Assembly (NCBI RefSeq): GCF_001552535.1
Contig: NZ_BCRJ01000085.1
Span: 1 to 61,082 of the forward strand
Length of the DNA: 61,082 bases
From: Nocardioides jensenii JCM 1364 = NBRC 14755
Lineage (GTDB): Bacteria > Actinomycetota > Actinomycetes > Propionibacteriales > Nocardioidaceae
Direction of reading: 5' to 3'
Numbering within the stretch: the stretch's first letter is position 1; the number at the start of each line of letters is the position of its first letter. The position numbers and the translations under genes were made by a program. Under the pieces are notes generated by a model. That model searched no databases. It was not told the origin of the DNA and saw only the letters and a program-made list of their open reading frames with translations. Shown in pieces: positions 1-6,846 of this stretch.

Positions 1-41
1 GCCCAGGCTCGCCTGCGAAACTGACCGCTCCCAGAAGACGT

Positions 42-1103
42 TCAGTGCACGCGCTGGGTGACCGCGGCCGACAGATCGCGCAGGGCGGTCTTCGCCTCGT
101 CGCGCAGGGGAGCGGCGTCGAGGGCGTCCAGAGACAGCCGGGAGAGCTCGTCGATCATCGCCTCGACCTGACGGTCGGCACCGGAGTCGACGATCAGCGC
201 ACGCAGGTCCTGGACCTGCCCCGGTGAGAGGGCCGTGCCCAGGGCGCGGTCGAGTACGTCGGCCCGCTGCGAAGGTGAGCCGTCGAGGGCGAGGGCCACG
301 AGCACGGTGCGTTTGCCCTCGACCAGATCGTCGCCCGCGGGCTTGCCGGTGACCGCGGGATCGCCGAAGACACCGAGCTGGTCGTCGCGCAGCTGGAAGG
401 CCTCGCCCAGCGGCAGTCCGAAGCCGGTGAGTGCGGAGAGCGTCGCGGCATCGCCACCGGCCAGGGCGGCACCGACATGGAGCGGGCGCTCGATGGAGTA
501 CTTGGCCGACTTGTAGCGCAGAACGGTCATCGCGGTGTCGACGTCGGCCCGGCCCCGGGCCTGCACGGACACGTCGAGGAACTGGCCGGCCACGACCTCG
601 GAACGGCAGATGTCGAAGACGTCCATCGCCGGGGAGACCCGCTCGAGGGGGAGTCCGCACCGGCGCAGCAGCTCGTCGGACCAGGTCAGCAGCAGGTCGC
701 CGAGCAGGATCGCCGCCGCCGCGCCGTACTGCACGGGGTCACCGGCCCACGCGGCCTTGCGGTGCTCGGCCTCGAAGGCGCGGTGCGTGGCGGGCCGTCC
801 GCGACGGGTGTCCGAGGCATCCATGAAGTCGTCATGCACCAACGCGCTTGCGTGGAGCAGCTCGAGGCTGGCGCAGGCACGCAAGAGGGCCTGTTCCTCG
901 GCCGGATCGGGGCTGCTGACCGCGTGGAATCCCCAGTAGCAGAACGCGGCGCGGAAGCGCTTGCCGCCGGCGACCGCGAGGCGGGCCTCGGCGATCAACC
1001 GGGCTGCGTCGTCTCCCAGGGGTGCCAGCCGAATCGCCTGCTCGTCGAGGAAGTCGTCGATCACGGACTGGAGGCTGGCCCGGAAGGCCGCTTGGTCGGT
1101 CAC
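42..1103 (-). CDS. Polyprenyl (geranylgeranyl-type) diphosphate synthase
   Basis: An all-alpha trans-isoprenyl diphosphate synthase that condenses isopentenyl diphosphate with allylic diphosphates. The first aspartate-rich motif DDFMD is at about residues 91-95 and the second, DDQLG, at about 240-244. The 353-aa length is normal for the actinobacterial IdsA/GGPP synthase group. An in-frame ATG lies 42 bases upstream at 1145, but a minus-strand TAGGCT (1111-1116) sits exactly 7 bases before GTG 1103, matching the leaderless pattern of many genes here, so GTG 1103 was preferred. The gene is divergent from metF. The exact chain length of the product cannot be read from sequence. A CrtI-like desaturase nearby (2761-4062) fits a terpenoid or carotenoid role, but no phytoene synthase is in the window. 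Confidence 0.88.
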   Translation of the reverse strand: MTDQAAFRASLQSVIDDFLDEQAIRLAPLGDDAARLIAEARLAVAGGKRFRAAFCYWGFHAVSSPDPAEEQALLRACASLELLHASALVHDDFMDASDTRRGRPATHRAFEAEHRKAAWAGDPVQYGAAAAILLGDLLLTWSDELLRRCGLPLERVSPAMDVFDICRSEVVAGQFLDVSVQARGRADVDTAMTVLRYKSAKYSIERPLHVGAALAGGDAATLSALTGFGLPLGEAFQLRDDQLGVFGDPAVTGKPAGDDLVEGKRTVLVALALDGSPSQRADVLDRALGTALSPGQVQDLRALIVDSGADRQVEAMIDELSRLSLDALDAAPLRDEAKTALRDLSAAVTQRVH

Positions 1104-1179
1104 GACGTCGAGCCTAGTCACCCGGTTCTGCAGGGTGGACATCACCCGTCGGGCCGACGGGCATCACTAGACTCCCGGT
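1104..1179. promoter_or_regulatory. Divergent promoter region, prenyl synthase / metF
   Basis: Two outward-facing leaderless-type -10 elements are visible: TAGGCT on the minus strand (1111-1116), 7 bases before GTG 1103, and TAGACT on the plus strand (1168-1173), 6 bases before the metF ATG. Neither has a convincing -35 hexamer, which is common for actinobacterial promoters. Confidence 0.6.
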
Positions 1180-2070
1180 ATGGAACAGGAGACCCCGCGC
1201 GGCATTGGGCAGATCATCCGTGAGGGTGAGCGCTCGTTCTCATTCGAGTTCTTCCCGCCCAAGGACGAGGCGGGCGAGGCGCAGCTGTGGCAGGCGATCC
1301 GCGAGCTCGAGCCCTATCGGCCGACGTTCGTGTCCGTGACCTACGGCGCCGGTGGGACGACCCGCGACACCACCGTGGCGATCACTGCCCGCATTGCGCG
1401 CGAGACCACGATGGTGCCGATGGCCCACCTCACCTGCGTCGGCCACACCGTCGACGACCTCCGCAGCGTGCTCACGTCGTTGACCGAGTCCGGCGTACGC
1501 AACGTCCTCGCGCTGCGCGGTGACCCGCCGGGTGGGCCCGGCACACCGTGGGAGCCGACCGAGGGCGGGGTCAACTACGCCTCCGAGCTGATCACCGTGA
1601 TCAAGCAGAACGCCGATGTCAGCGTCGGCGTCGCGGCCTTCCCGGAGGGCCACGTCGACGCGGCCAGTCTCGACGACGACGTCGCGGTGCTGCGTGCCAA
1701 GCAGGACGCGGGCGCCGAGTTCGCGGTGACCGAGATGGTGCTTCGTGCCTCGGACTACTTCGGTCTGGTCGAACGCGCCCGGGCCAACGGCGTCGACATC
1801 CCGATCATCCCGGGCATCATGCCGATCCTGAACATCAACTCGATGCGCCGCATGGTCGAGCTCTCCCGCCGTGAGCTGCCCACCGAGGTCGTCGATCGGC
1901 TGCGTCCCCTCGAGGACGACAAGGCCGGCCTGCGCGCCGAGGGCATTCGCATCGCCACGGAGCTGTGCGACGCGATGCTGGACGGCGGCGCGCCGGGGCT
2001 GCACTTCTACACGCTCAACCGTTCGAAGGCGACCCGCGAGATCTTCGAAGGCCTGCGGATCACGGTCTGA
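1180..2070 (+). CDS. metF: Methylenetetrahydrofolate reductase
   Basis: An FAD-dependent reductase that converts 5,10-methylene-THF to 5-methyl-THF for methionine synthesis. The 296-aa protein has the MetF/MTHFR TIM-barrel signatures: FEFFPPK near residue 23, carrying the conserved catalytic glutamate, then VTYGAGGTTRDTT, and ALRGDPP in the flavin-binding part. The length matches bacterial MetF, without the eukaryotic regulatory domain. The ATG is 6 bases after a TAGACT -10 element, which suggests a leaderless transcript. It is followed by an unrelated SIMPL gene that has its own promoter. Confidence 0.96.
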   Translation: MEQETPRGIGQIIREGERSFSFEFFPPKDEAGEAQLWQAIRELEPYRPTFVSVTYGAGGTTRDTTVAITARIARETTMVPMAHLTCVGHTVDDLRSVLTSLTESGVRNVLALRGDPPGGPGTPWEPTEGGVNYASELITVIKQNADVSVGVAAFPEGHVDAASLDDDVAVLRAKQDAGAEFAVTEMVLRASDYFGLVERARANGVDIPIIPGIMPILNINSMRRMVELSRRELPTEVVDRLRPLEDDKAGLRAEGIRIATELCDAMLDGGAPGLHFYTLNRSKATREIFEGLRITV

Positions 2071-2118
2071 GGCACTCACGGCTCCGGGTCCCTGGGAGGC
2101 CGAGGCTGTCGAGACCAC

Positions 2119-2124
2119 TAACCT
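2119..2124 (+). promoter_or_regulatory. Leaderless -10 element of the SIMPL gene
   Basis: TAACCT lies 7 bases before ATG 2132, the same spacing seen at many starts in this window. It supports ATG 2132 over the longer open frame that runs back into metF. Confidence 0.5.
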
Positions 2125-2131
2125 CATCCCC

Positions 2132-2734
2132 ATGGATCGCACAGTCAGCGTCACCGGACAGGGCACGGCAGCGGCGGTGCCGGACAGTGCCGTCGTACGC
2201 GTTGCCGTCGTGCAGCGTGCCGACACGGTGTCCGAGGCCTTTGCCGGCGTCGCGTCGGGCGTCGATGACCTGTTCGGCAGTGCCGTCGAGTTCACCCACG
2301 AGCGCCGGATCGCCTCCCGCGACCTGAACGTCTGGCCGGCTCACGACAACCAGGGTGAGCGGTCCGGGTTCGAGGCGCGGCACGCCCTGGAGATCGGCTG
2401 CGCCGACCCGGACGCGGCCAGCGCCCTGCTCGAGGCCCTCGTGGAGGCCGTCGGCGATCGGCTCCAGGTCGAGAGCGTCTCCTTGGAGGTCTCCGACCAG
2501 ACGGAGGCGGTGGTGGCTGCCCGCGCGGCGGCCTACGACGACGCGGTGGCGCGGGCCACCCACCTCGCCGGGCTGGCCGGTGCCCACCTCGGCCCGGTGG
2601 TGTCGGTGACCGAGGGCGGTGCCGGTGGTGCCCGTCCGACGGCGCTTCGAGCGGCCAAGGCCGACATGTCGTTCGCGCCGGGGGAGTCCACCACGCACGT
2701 GGCGCTGCAGGTCACCTGGCTGCTTGCGCCCTGA
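2132..2734 (+). CDS. SIMPL (DUF541) domain protein
   Basis: A 200-aa protein whose N-terminus (VSVTGQGTAAAVPDSAVVRV) and general layout fit the SIMPL/DUF541 family, related to BP26/OMP28 and mouse SIMPL. Their biochemical role is poorly defined. Unlike many family members it shows no signal peptide or lipobox, so it is predicted to be cytoplasmic. The frame stays open far upstream within metF, but ATG 2132 matches the family N-terminus and has TAACCT 7 bases before it. The gene converges on the CrtI-like gene, and a hairpin overlaps the stop codon. Confidence 0.8.
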   Translation: MDRTVSVTGQGTAAAVPDSAVVRVAVVQRADTVSEAFAGVASGVDDLFGSAVEFTHERRIASRDLNVWPAHDNQGERSGFEARHALEIGCADPDAASALLEALVEAVGDRLQVESVSLEVSDQTEAVVAARAAAYDDAVARATHLAGLAGAHLGPVVSVTEGGAGGARPTALRAAKADMSFAPGESTTHVALQVTWLLAP

Positions 2735-2745
2735 TTCGGGCGCAA
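2724..2745. terminator. Hairpin between convergent genes
   Basis: A perfect 8-bp inverted repeat, TTGCGCCC and GGGCGCAA, with the loop TGATTC includes the SIMPL stop codon. It lies in the 26-bp gap between convergent genes and has no U-tract. A bidirectional terminator is the likely role. Confidence 0.5.
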
Positions 2746-2760
2746 CGCCCTGCGAACCGG

Positions 2761-4062
2761 TCAGGCCGGGCCGATCTCCTGGGCGACCAGTGCGGCCGAC
2801 AGTCCGACGTACGGGATGCCCGCACCGGGATTGGTGTGCGCGCCCGCGGAGTAGACCCCCGGTACGGGGGTGGTGGAGGAGAGTCGCTCCTTGAGGGTGC
2901 TCCGGCCCTGCCACAGCACGCCCATCGGTGAGCCACCCCACTGCTCGACCTGGGTGCGCGGTGACCTGTCGACCCGGACCTCCACGAAGGGGCGCAGGTT
3001 GATGCCCTTGCGGACGAGCCCGAGCACGATGTCCTCGGCCAGCAGGCCGCGGCCGAAGATGGTCACCGCCTTGCCGCCGTCGGGAGCCGTGCCCCCGGTG
3101 CGTACGACGATCAGCGGATCGCCGTGGAAGACCGACTCCGCGGGCAGGTCGGGGACGTCACCGGTCAGCCCGAGGTGGCACACCACGGGTGGAATGGCCG
3201 GCATGGTGCGGCGTACGAACGGCGCCAGCGTCGGGATGCGACGCGGGTCGCCGGCACACACGACCACGTCGGCGTCGAGCTCGCCCGCACTCGTCGCGAC
3301 GGCCGCGGCCCGCCCCGAGCGCACCACGATGTCGGAGACCGTCGTGTCGGTGAGCACGTTCACCTTGCGGGTGGCGAGTCGCTGCGCGAGTACGCCGGAC
3401 AACCGCCCGAACCCACCCTCGATCGTCCAGGCGCCGAACCGCTGCTCGACGTAGGAGGCCATGCCCATCCAGGCCGGGACGTCGCGGGTGTCGTGACCCT
3501 CGAAGACGAAGGGGTGGGCGGCGAGCAGGCGCAGTCGGTCGTCCTTGAACGACTTCTTCACCCGCTTGGCCATCATCTCGCGGGTGAAGATGCGTGCCGA
3601 GGTCTCCTTGCTCGCGATCTCCGGGACCCACGGCCGCTCGAGATAGTCGCGTCGGATCGCCTCCCAGTCGTCGGCGAACCCCTCGACGTACGCCGCCCAC
3701 TGGTCACCGAGGCCGGCACCGAGGCCGTCGAGGGCATCGATCTGCGCTGCCCGCGAGCCGCCGGGCAGGGCGACGGAGGTGTCGTCCTGGAAGTGGTGGG
3801 TGCGCATGATCGGCTGTTGCACCAGGTCGATCTCGCGTTCGAGCGGGCGACCGGTCTTGCGGAACAGGTCGCGCACGACGGCGGGGAGCAGAGTCGTCGA
3901 CGGGCCGGCGTCCCAGGTGAACCCGTCCTGCTCGACGGTGCCCATCGCGCCACCGAGCTGGGGCATCTGCTCGACCAGGGTGACCTCGTGTCCCAACTTG
4001 GCCAACCGAGCGGCCGAGGCCATGCCTGCGAAGCCTCCACCGATCACCACGACGCGCCCCAT
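2761..4062 (-). CDS. Phytoene desaturase-like NAD(P)/FAD-dependent oxidoreductase
   Basis: A 433-aa flavoprotein of the CrtI/phytoene desaturase group. The N-terminus is a Rossmann FAD-binding motif (VVIGGGFAGMASAARLAK) followed by a distal acidic residue in VTLVE. The C-terminus carries the family signature around GAHTNPGAGIPYVGLS. ATG 4062 was chosen because the Rossmann strand begins there and TAGGGT lies 7 bases upstream; the open frame upstream to 4566 is a shadow of the neighbouring gene. Homologues desaturate or isomerise carotenoids, but many actinobacterial paralogues have unknown substrates. The prenyl synthase at 42-1103 is compatible context. Confidence 0.82.
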   Translation of the reverse strand: MGRVVVIGGGFAGMASAARLAKLGHEVTLVEQMPQLGGAMGTVEQDGFTWDAGPSTTLLPAVVRDLFRKTGRPLEREIDLVQQPIMRTHHFQDDTSVALPGGSRAAQIDALDGLGAGLGDQWAAYVEGFADDWEAIRRDYLERPWVPEIASKETSARIFTREMMAKRVKKSFKDDRLRLLAAHPFVFEGHDTRDVPAWMGMASYVEQRFGAWTIEGGFGRLSGVLAQRLATRKVNVLTDTTVSDIVVRSGRAAAVATSAGELDADVVVCAGDPRRIPTLAPFVRRTMPAIPPVVCHLGLTGDVPDLPAESVFHGDPLIVVRTGGTAPDGGKAVTIFGRGLLAEDIVLGLVRKGINLRPFVEVRVDRSPRTQVEQWGGSPMGVLWQGRSTLKERLSSTTPVPGVYSAGAHTNPGAGIPYVGLSAALVAQEIGPA

Positions 4063-4097
4063 GCGCTGAACCCTAGTGGTGTGCCCTGCAGGCCGAC

Positions 4098-4628
4098 TCA
4101 GGCAGTCGGCCCCTGGGTGCGCACGTCGGCGACCTTGGCCATCGCGCCGCGAAGCTCGTCGAGCCAGTCCTGCTCGTGCTGTCCGACCAGGCGCACGCAC
4201 CAGGCCAACGCATCGGCACGGGAGCGGGCCACGCCGGAGTCGACGAGGGTGTCGAGGACCAGCCGCTGTGGCTGCCTCAGTCGCGTCATCACCGGGACCG
4301 CGATGTGGGTCCACAGCTCGTCGTGCTCGCCGATCCGGACGCCCCACGCGACCTTGCGTTCGAAGCGGTGCTCGGCCTCGCGGGCGATCTTCATCCGTTG
4401 TTCGCGGGTCTCCTCGCGGAAAGCTGCGGCCCGGCCGGCGCGCGCCTCGGCGGTCTCGGCCTCCGACGGTGCGCCGTCGCCGAAGGCGGTCTCGATGTCG
4501 GGGATCGTGAGAACGACCGTGATCTCCTCGCGGTCGATCGTGGTGCTGGCGGGCTCGGCCTGCCACTCCTCGGGGAGACGCCCGGCGAACCAGCCGCGGA
4601 CTCGCTCCCTGCTCTCGTCTGTAATCAT
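4098..4628 (-). CDS. Hypothetical protein, 176 aa, operator-controlled
   Basis: Not confidently recognised. It is a soluble, charged protein with an Arg/Glu-rich helical middle (about residues 60-95). The C-terminal segment LVDSGVARSRADALAWCVRL resembles the helical part of ribbon-helix-helix regulators, but no N-terminal strand was identified, so this is weak. The start ATG lies within a repeat: TGTAATC half-sites surround it, and a minus-strand TAATCT sits 7 bases upstream, implying a leaderless transcript under autoregulation or another repressor. It is flanked by the CrtI-like gene and DUF4126, all on the minus strand but each with its own -10 element. Confidence 0.7.
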   Translation of the reverse strand: MITDESRERVRGWFAGRLPEEWQAEPASTTIDREEITVVLTIPDIETAFGDGAPSEAETAEARAGRAAAFREETREQRMKIAREAEHRFERKVAWGVRIGEHDELWTHIAVPVMTRLRQPQRLVLDTLVDSGVARSRADALAWCVRLVGQHEQDWLDELRGAMAKVADVRTQGPTA

Positions 4629-4643
4629 GTAATCAAGATTACA
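4620..4643. promoter_or_regulatory. Palindromic operator overlapping a leaderless start
   Basis: TGTAATC occurs at 4620-4626 and 4628-4634, and its inverted copy GATTACA at 4637-4643. The last two form a perfect 7-2-7 palindrome. On the minus strand it contains the -10 TAATCT (4636-4641), the predicted transcription start and the first base of the ATG. A bound protein here would block initiation. Confidence 0.6.
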
Positions 4644-4658
4644 GCCGCCCCCAAGAAG

Positions 4659-5249
4659 TCAGGCGTACGCCGGAGGTCGGGGTTCTCGACCCTTCCAACG
4701 CCGCCAGAACTTCCGGATCAGCCGGGCCGCGAAGTAGAGCACCACGAGGCCGAGCACGAGGAACACCGCGGCAATGGAGGCGGCCGCGACCGGATGCTCG
4801 ATCGCGAACCACACCACGCCGAGCACGGCGAAGTCCTCGGCCACGCTGGCGGTGATGTTGGTGACCGGCTCGGGTGAGGAGTTGATCGCCATCCGTCCCC
4901 CCATCTTCACCGCGTGTGAGGCCAAGGCGCTGCCGCCGCCGACGACGCCGGCCAGGGCGCCGTTGAGCGAGTCGGCCTCGCCGGCGACGAGGACGCCGAG
5001 CACTGCCCCGACCGTCGGCCGGATCGCGGTGGAGATCGCGTCCCAGGTCGAGTCGATCAGCGGGATCTTGTCGGCCACGAACTCCATCGCATACATGAAC
5101 CCGGCGATGCCGAGGACTTCCCAGCGACCCAGCACGTGCGGGATGCCGTCGGCGCCCAGGCGCTCACCGAGGCCCAGCACGAGCACCACCAGATAGCTGT
5201 TGATGCCACTGGCCCAGCCGTTCGAGAACACCAGCGCGAGTGATTCCAC
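4659..5249 (-). CDS. DUF4126 family membrane protein
   Basis: A 196-aa integral membrane protein matching the DUF4126 layout: an N-terminal helix (SLALVFSNGWASGINSYLVV), a conserved block EFVADKIPLIDSTWDAI near residue 60, glycine-rich helices (ALAGVVGGGSALASHAVKMG), and a C-terminal helix followed by a basic tail (RLIRKFWRRWKGR). The function of the family is unknown. The start was set at GTG 5249 because TAGAGT lies 7 bases upstream; an alternative start at 5270 would add 7 residues and overlap that -10 element. Confidence 0.8.
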   Translation of the reverse strand: MESLALVFSNGWASGINSYLVVLVLGLGERLGADGIPHVLGRWEVLGIAGFMYAMEFVADKIPLIDSTWDAISTAIRPTVGAVLGVLVAGEADSLNGALAGVVGGGSALASHAVKMGGRMAINSSPEPVTNITASVAEDFAVLGVVWFAIEHPVAAASIAAVFLVLGLVVLYFAARLIRKFWRRWKGREPRPPAYA

Positions 5250-5256
5250 GGAGTGG

Positions 5257-5262
5257 ACTCTA
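5257..5262 (-). promoter_or_regulatory. Leaderless -10 element of the DUF4126 gene
   Basis: TAGAGT on the minus strand, 7 bases before GTG 5249. Confidence 0.5.
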
Positions 5263-5359
5263 GTGCCCACGGCGCCAGGACGACGGCACCTCGTCGTCCG
5301 CTCGTGCAGTCACTGCGTCATGCGGAGCCGGTTCGGTTCGCACGACGCCGTGGCAAGCC

Positions 5360-5728
5360 TCAGGACCCGAGGACCCTGGACAGCGTCTCGTCGTCGCGGG
5401 CGACCACGGCGGTGCCGTCGTCGAGGGTGATGATCGGACGCTGGATCAGCTTGGGGTGCGCGGCCAGTGCGGCCACCCAGTCGCCGCGGTGGGCATCGTC
5501 CTTCGGCACGTCCTTGAGTTCGAGCTCCTTGGCGATCGGCTCGTTCATGCGGGCGATGTGCCACGGCTCGAGGCCCAGCCTGGCCAGCACGTCCTCGATC
5601 TCGTCGACGGTCGGCGGGTCGTCGAGGTAGCGACGCTGGGTGTAGTCGCCGCCGGCCTCGTCGAGCGCGCCCACCGCCGTACGACACTTCGAGCAGGCCG
5701 GGTTGATCCAGATCTCCATGTGGGACAC
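5360..5728 (-). CDS. ArsC/Spx-like thioredoxin-fold protein
   Basis: A 122-aa member of the ArsC/Spx/YffB family. The N-terminus holds INPACSKCRTAVG, giving a CxxC arrangement at the position of the ArsC catalytic cysteine. The conserved Pro-containing segment QRPIITLDDGTAVVAR near residue 96 is also typical. Family members include arsenate reductases of the glutaredoxin-coupled class and proteins of unknown substrate; arsenate activity is not established here and no ars operon is nearby. The GTG start has GGAG about 7 bases upstream; an in-frame ATG is 9 bases downstream. The gene begins 4 bases after the YbaK-like gene ends, so the two are probably co-transcribed. Confidence 0.82.
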   Translation of the reverse strand: MSHMEIWINPACSKCRTAVGALDEAGGDYTQRRYLDDPPTVDEIEDVLARLGLEPWHIARMNEPIAKELELKDVPKDDAHRGDWVAALAAHPKLIQRPIITLDDGTAVVARDDETLSRVLGS

Positions 5729-5732
5729 GGTC

Positions 5733-6197
5733 TCACTCCACCTCGAGCTCGGTCGCGCCGGTCATCGTGACCAACTCGTCGTAGGTCGTGCTGAACACCG
5801 CCGCCGGGTGACCCGCCGCGGCCCACACGACGTCGTGCTTGCGCAGCCACGGGTCGATGTACGTCGGCACCGGTGCCGGGTGGGCGATGGGGGAGACCCC
5901 GCCGATCACCTGCCCGGTGTGGTGTCTGACGAAGTCGGGCTCGGCGCGCTTGAGCGGACCGGTCGTCGCCTCGACCTTGACTGTGTCGACCCGGTGGGCA
6001 CCGCTGGTCAGGATCAGCACCGGGCTGCCCGCGGAGTCGAAGAGCAGGCTGTTCGCGATCGCGCCGACCTCGCAGCCGAGCGCCTCGGCGGCCAGTGCTG
6101 CGGTGTGCACCGAGTCGGGGAGCACGACGATCTCGCCGGTGCCGCCCTGCTCGGTCAGGACCGCACGGAACTTCTCGATCGAGGGGTGTTCTGCCAT
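5733..6197 (-). CDS. YbaK/EbsC-type aminoacyl-tRNA deacylase-like protein
   Basis: A 154-aa protein of the YbaK/ProX editing superfamily, whose characterised members hydrolyse misacylated tRNA-Pro. The family segments SGAHRVDTVKV and GQVIGGVSPIAHP are clear. In the segment GAIANSLLF an Asn occupies the place where active editing enzymes such as the second copy in this window (GRVFKTLL) carry the essential Lys, so the catalytic mechanism may differ or be absent. ATG 6197 is preferred over ATG 6227 because TAGAGT is 7 bases before it. It is followed directly by the ArsC-like gene. Confidence 0.83.
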   Translation of the reverse strand: MAEHPSIEKFRAVLTEQGGTGEIVVLPDSVHTAALAAEALGCEVGAIANSLLFDSAGSPVLILTSGAHRVDTVKVEATTGPLKRAEPDFVRHHTGQVIGGVSPIAHPAPVPTYIDPWLRKHDVVWAAAGHPAAVFSTTYDELVTMTGATELEVE

Positions 6198-6204
6198 GGC
6201 GCAG

Positions 6205-6210
6205 ACTCTA
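6205..6210 (-). promoter_or_regulatory. Leaderless -10 element of the YbaK-like/ArsC-like operon
   Basis: TAGAGT on the minus strand, 7 bases before ATG 6197. Confidence 0.5.
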
Positions 6211-6308
6211 GCCATGGTCGTCGACACCCGTGGGACGAGTTGGCTCGAGGTGTGCGGCCCCCGAGCGTGGGAATGTTCTCAGCGGTGATCGGTCAGGAAG
6301 GGGGCGTC

Positions 6309-6443
6309 GTGAAGGGTGCGTTGGGGTGCCTCGGGGTGGTGGCTGTGTTGTTCGCTCTCCTGTTCGGTCTGCTCTGGTTCGTCGTGTCCGAGACCGATGA
6401 CCAGAGTGACCTGGATCTCGAATGCTGGCTGGATGCCGGGTGA
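6309..6443 (+). CDS. Small single-pass membrane protein, possibly frameshifted
   Basis: A 44-aa ORF starting at GTG after a purine-rich GGAAGGGGGC. The N-terminal helix GCLGVVAVLFALLFGLLWFVV is followed by an acidic tail ending ECWLDAG. The next frame continues without a stop through an apparently protein-like stretch (EHVSACVDPDRPERHVL to EPAD, ending 6567). Dropping one G from the GGG at 6438-6440 would join both into an 85-aa membrane protein with three extracytoplasmic cysteines. Either the gene is short, or it is a frameshifted or sequence-error version of the longer one. No family recognised. Confidence 0.4.
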   Translation: MKGALGCLGVVAVLFALLFGLLWFVVSETDDQSDLDLECWLDAG

Positions 6444-6447
6444 GCAC

Positions 6448-6567
6448 GTGAGTGCGTGCGTCGATCCTGACCGGCCCGAACGGCACGTGCTTCGCACCGT
6501 GGGCACCGAGACCTGCGGTGACGAATTCATCGGATCCTCCGTCGAGACGGCGGAACCTGCCGACTGA
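6448..6567 (+). pseudogene. Possible out-of-frame continuation of the small membrane protein
   Basis: An open stretch of 39 codons from GTG 6448, one frame away from the preceding 44-aa ORF, with two cysteines (SACVDP and ETCGDEF). No ribosome binding site stands out. The amino-acid composition is protein-like and the upstream join at GGG is seamless, so it may be the second half of a broken gene. Confidence 0.3.
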
Positions 6568-6597
6568 GAGGGAGCGCTCTCGCCCGTTTCGAAGTCC

Positions 6598-6615
6598 GTC
6601 CGGCTTTCTCCGGAC
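6598..6615 (+). terminator. Hairpin after the small ORFs
   Basis: GTCCGG and CCGGAC form a perfect 6-bp stem with the loop CTTTCT, 30 bases after the small ORF region and just before the SOS promoter. No U-tract. Confidence 0.4.
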
Positions 6616-6620
6616 AGGGG

Positions 6621-6674
6621 TTGAGTCCTGTCCTTGCGGCGGTGTACCTTTGACTCGTTCGAACAAATGTTCGA
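6621..6674 (+). promoter_or_regulatory. SOS promoter with perfect LexA box
   Basis: TCGAACAAATGTTCGA at 6659-6674 matches the mycobacterial-type LexA consensus TCGAAC-N4-GTTCGA with both arms intact. A possible promoter, TTGAGT (6621-6626), 18-bp spacer, TACCTT (6645-6650), would place transcription start at the edge of the box, so LexA would repress it. The downstream genes include dnaE2, a classic member of the damage regulon. This region plus its leader fills the gap from 6568 to 6846. Confidence 0.82.
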
Positions 6675-6680
6675 TCACCT

Positions 6681-6717
6681 CCCGGTGGAGGCGACCTCGA
6701 CCCCCGCCTCCACCGGG
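6681..6717 (+). other. Strong leader hairpin downstream of the LexA box
   Basis: A 13-bp perfect inverted repeat (arms CCCGGTGGAGGCG at 6681-6693 and CGCCTCCACCGGG at 6705-6717, 11-nt loop) begins 7 bases after the LexA box and about 130 bases before the first gene. It would form at the start of every SOS transcript. It could attenuate transcription, protect the 5' end or bind a protein. No U-tract follows. Confidence 0.6.
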
Positions 6718-6846
6718 ATCACGCCTTCGCACACGACGGACGTGAGCACCGCAGCACCAGGGGCCGAAGGGGTCGAGGAGCAGGGGTCGAGAACAACACA
6801 TCAGCAGGGGTCGAACCGTCACGAAGCTCTGGGGAAGGAGCAGGAC

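Noticed and set aside
6634..6846. N-terminal extension of the DUF6504 gene back to ATG 6634
   Set aside because: It would run through the LexA box and the leader hairpin, and ATG 6847 has a good GGGGAAGGAG site.
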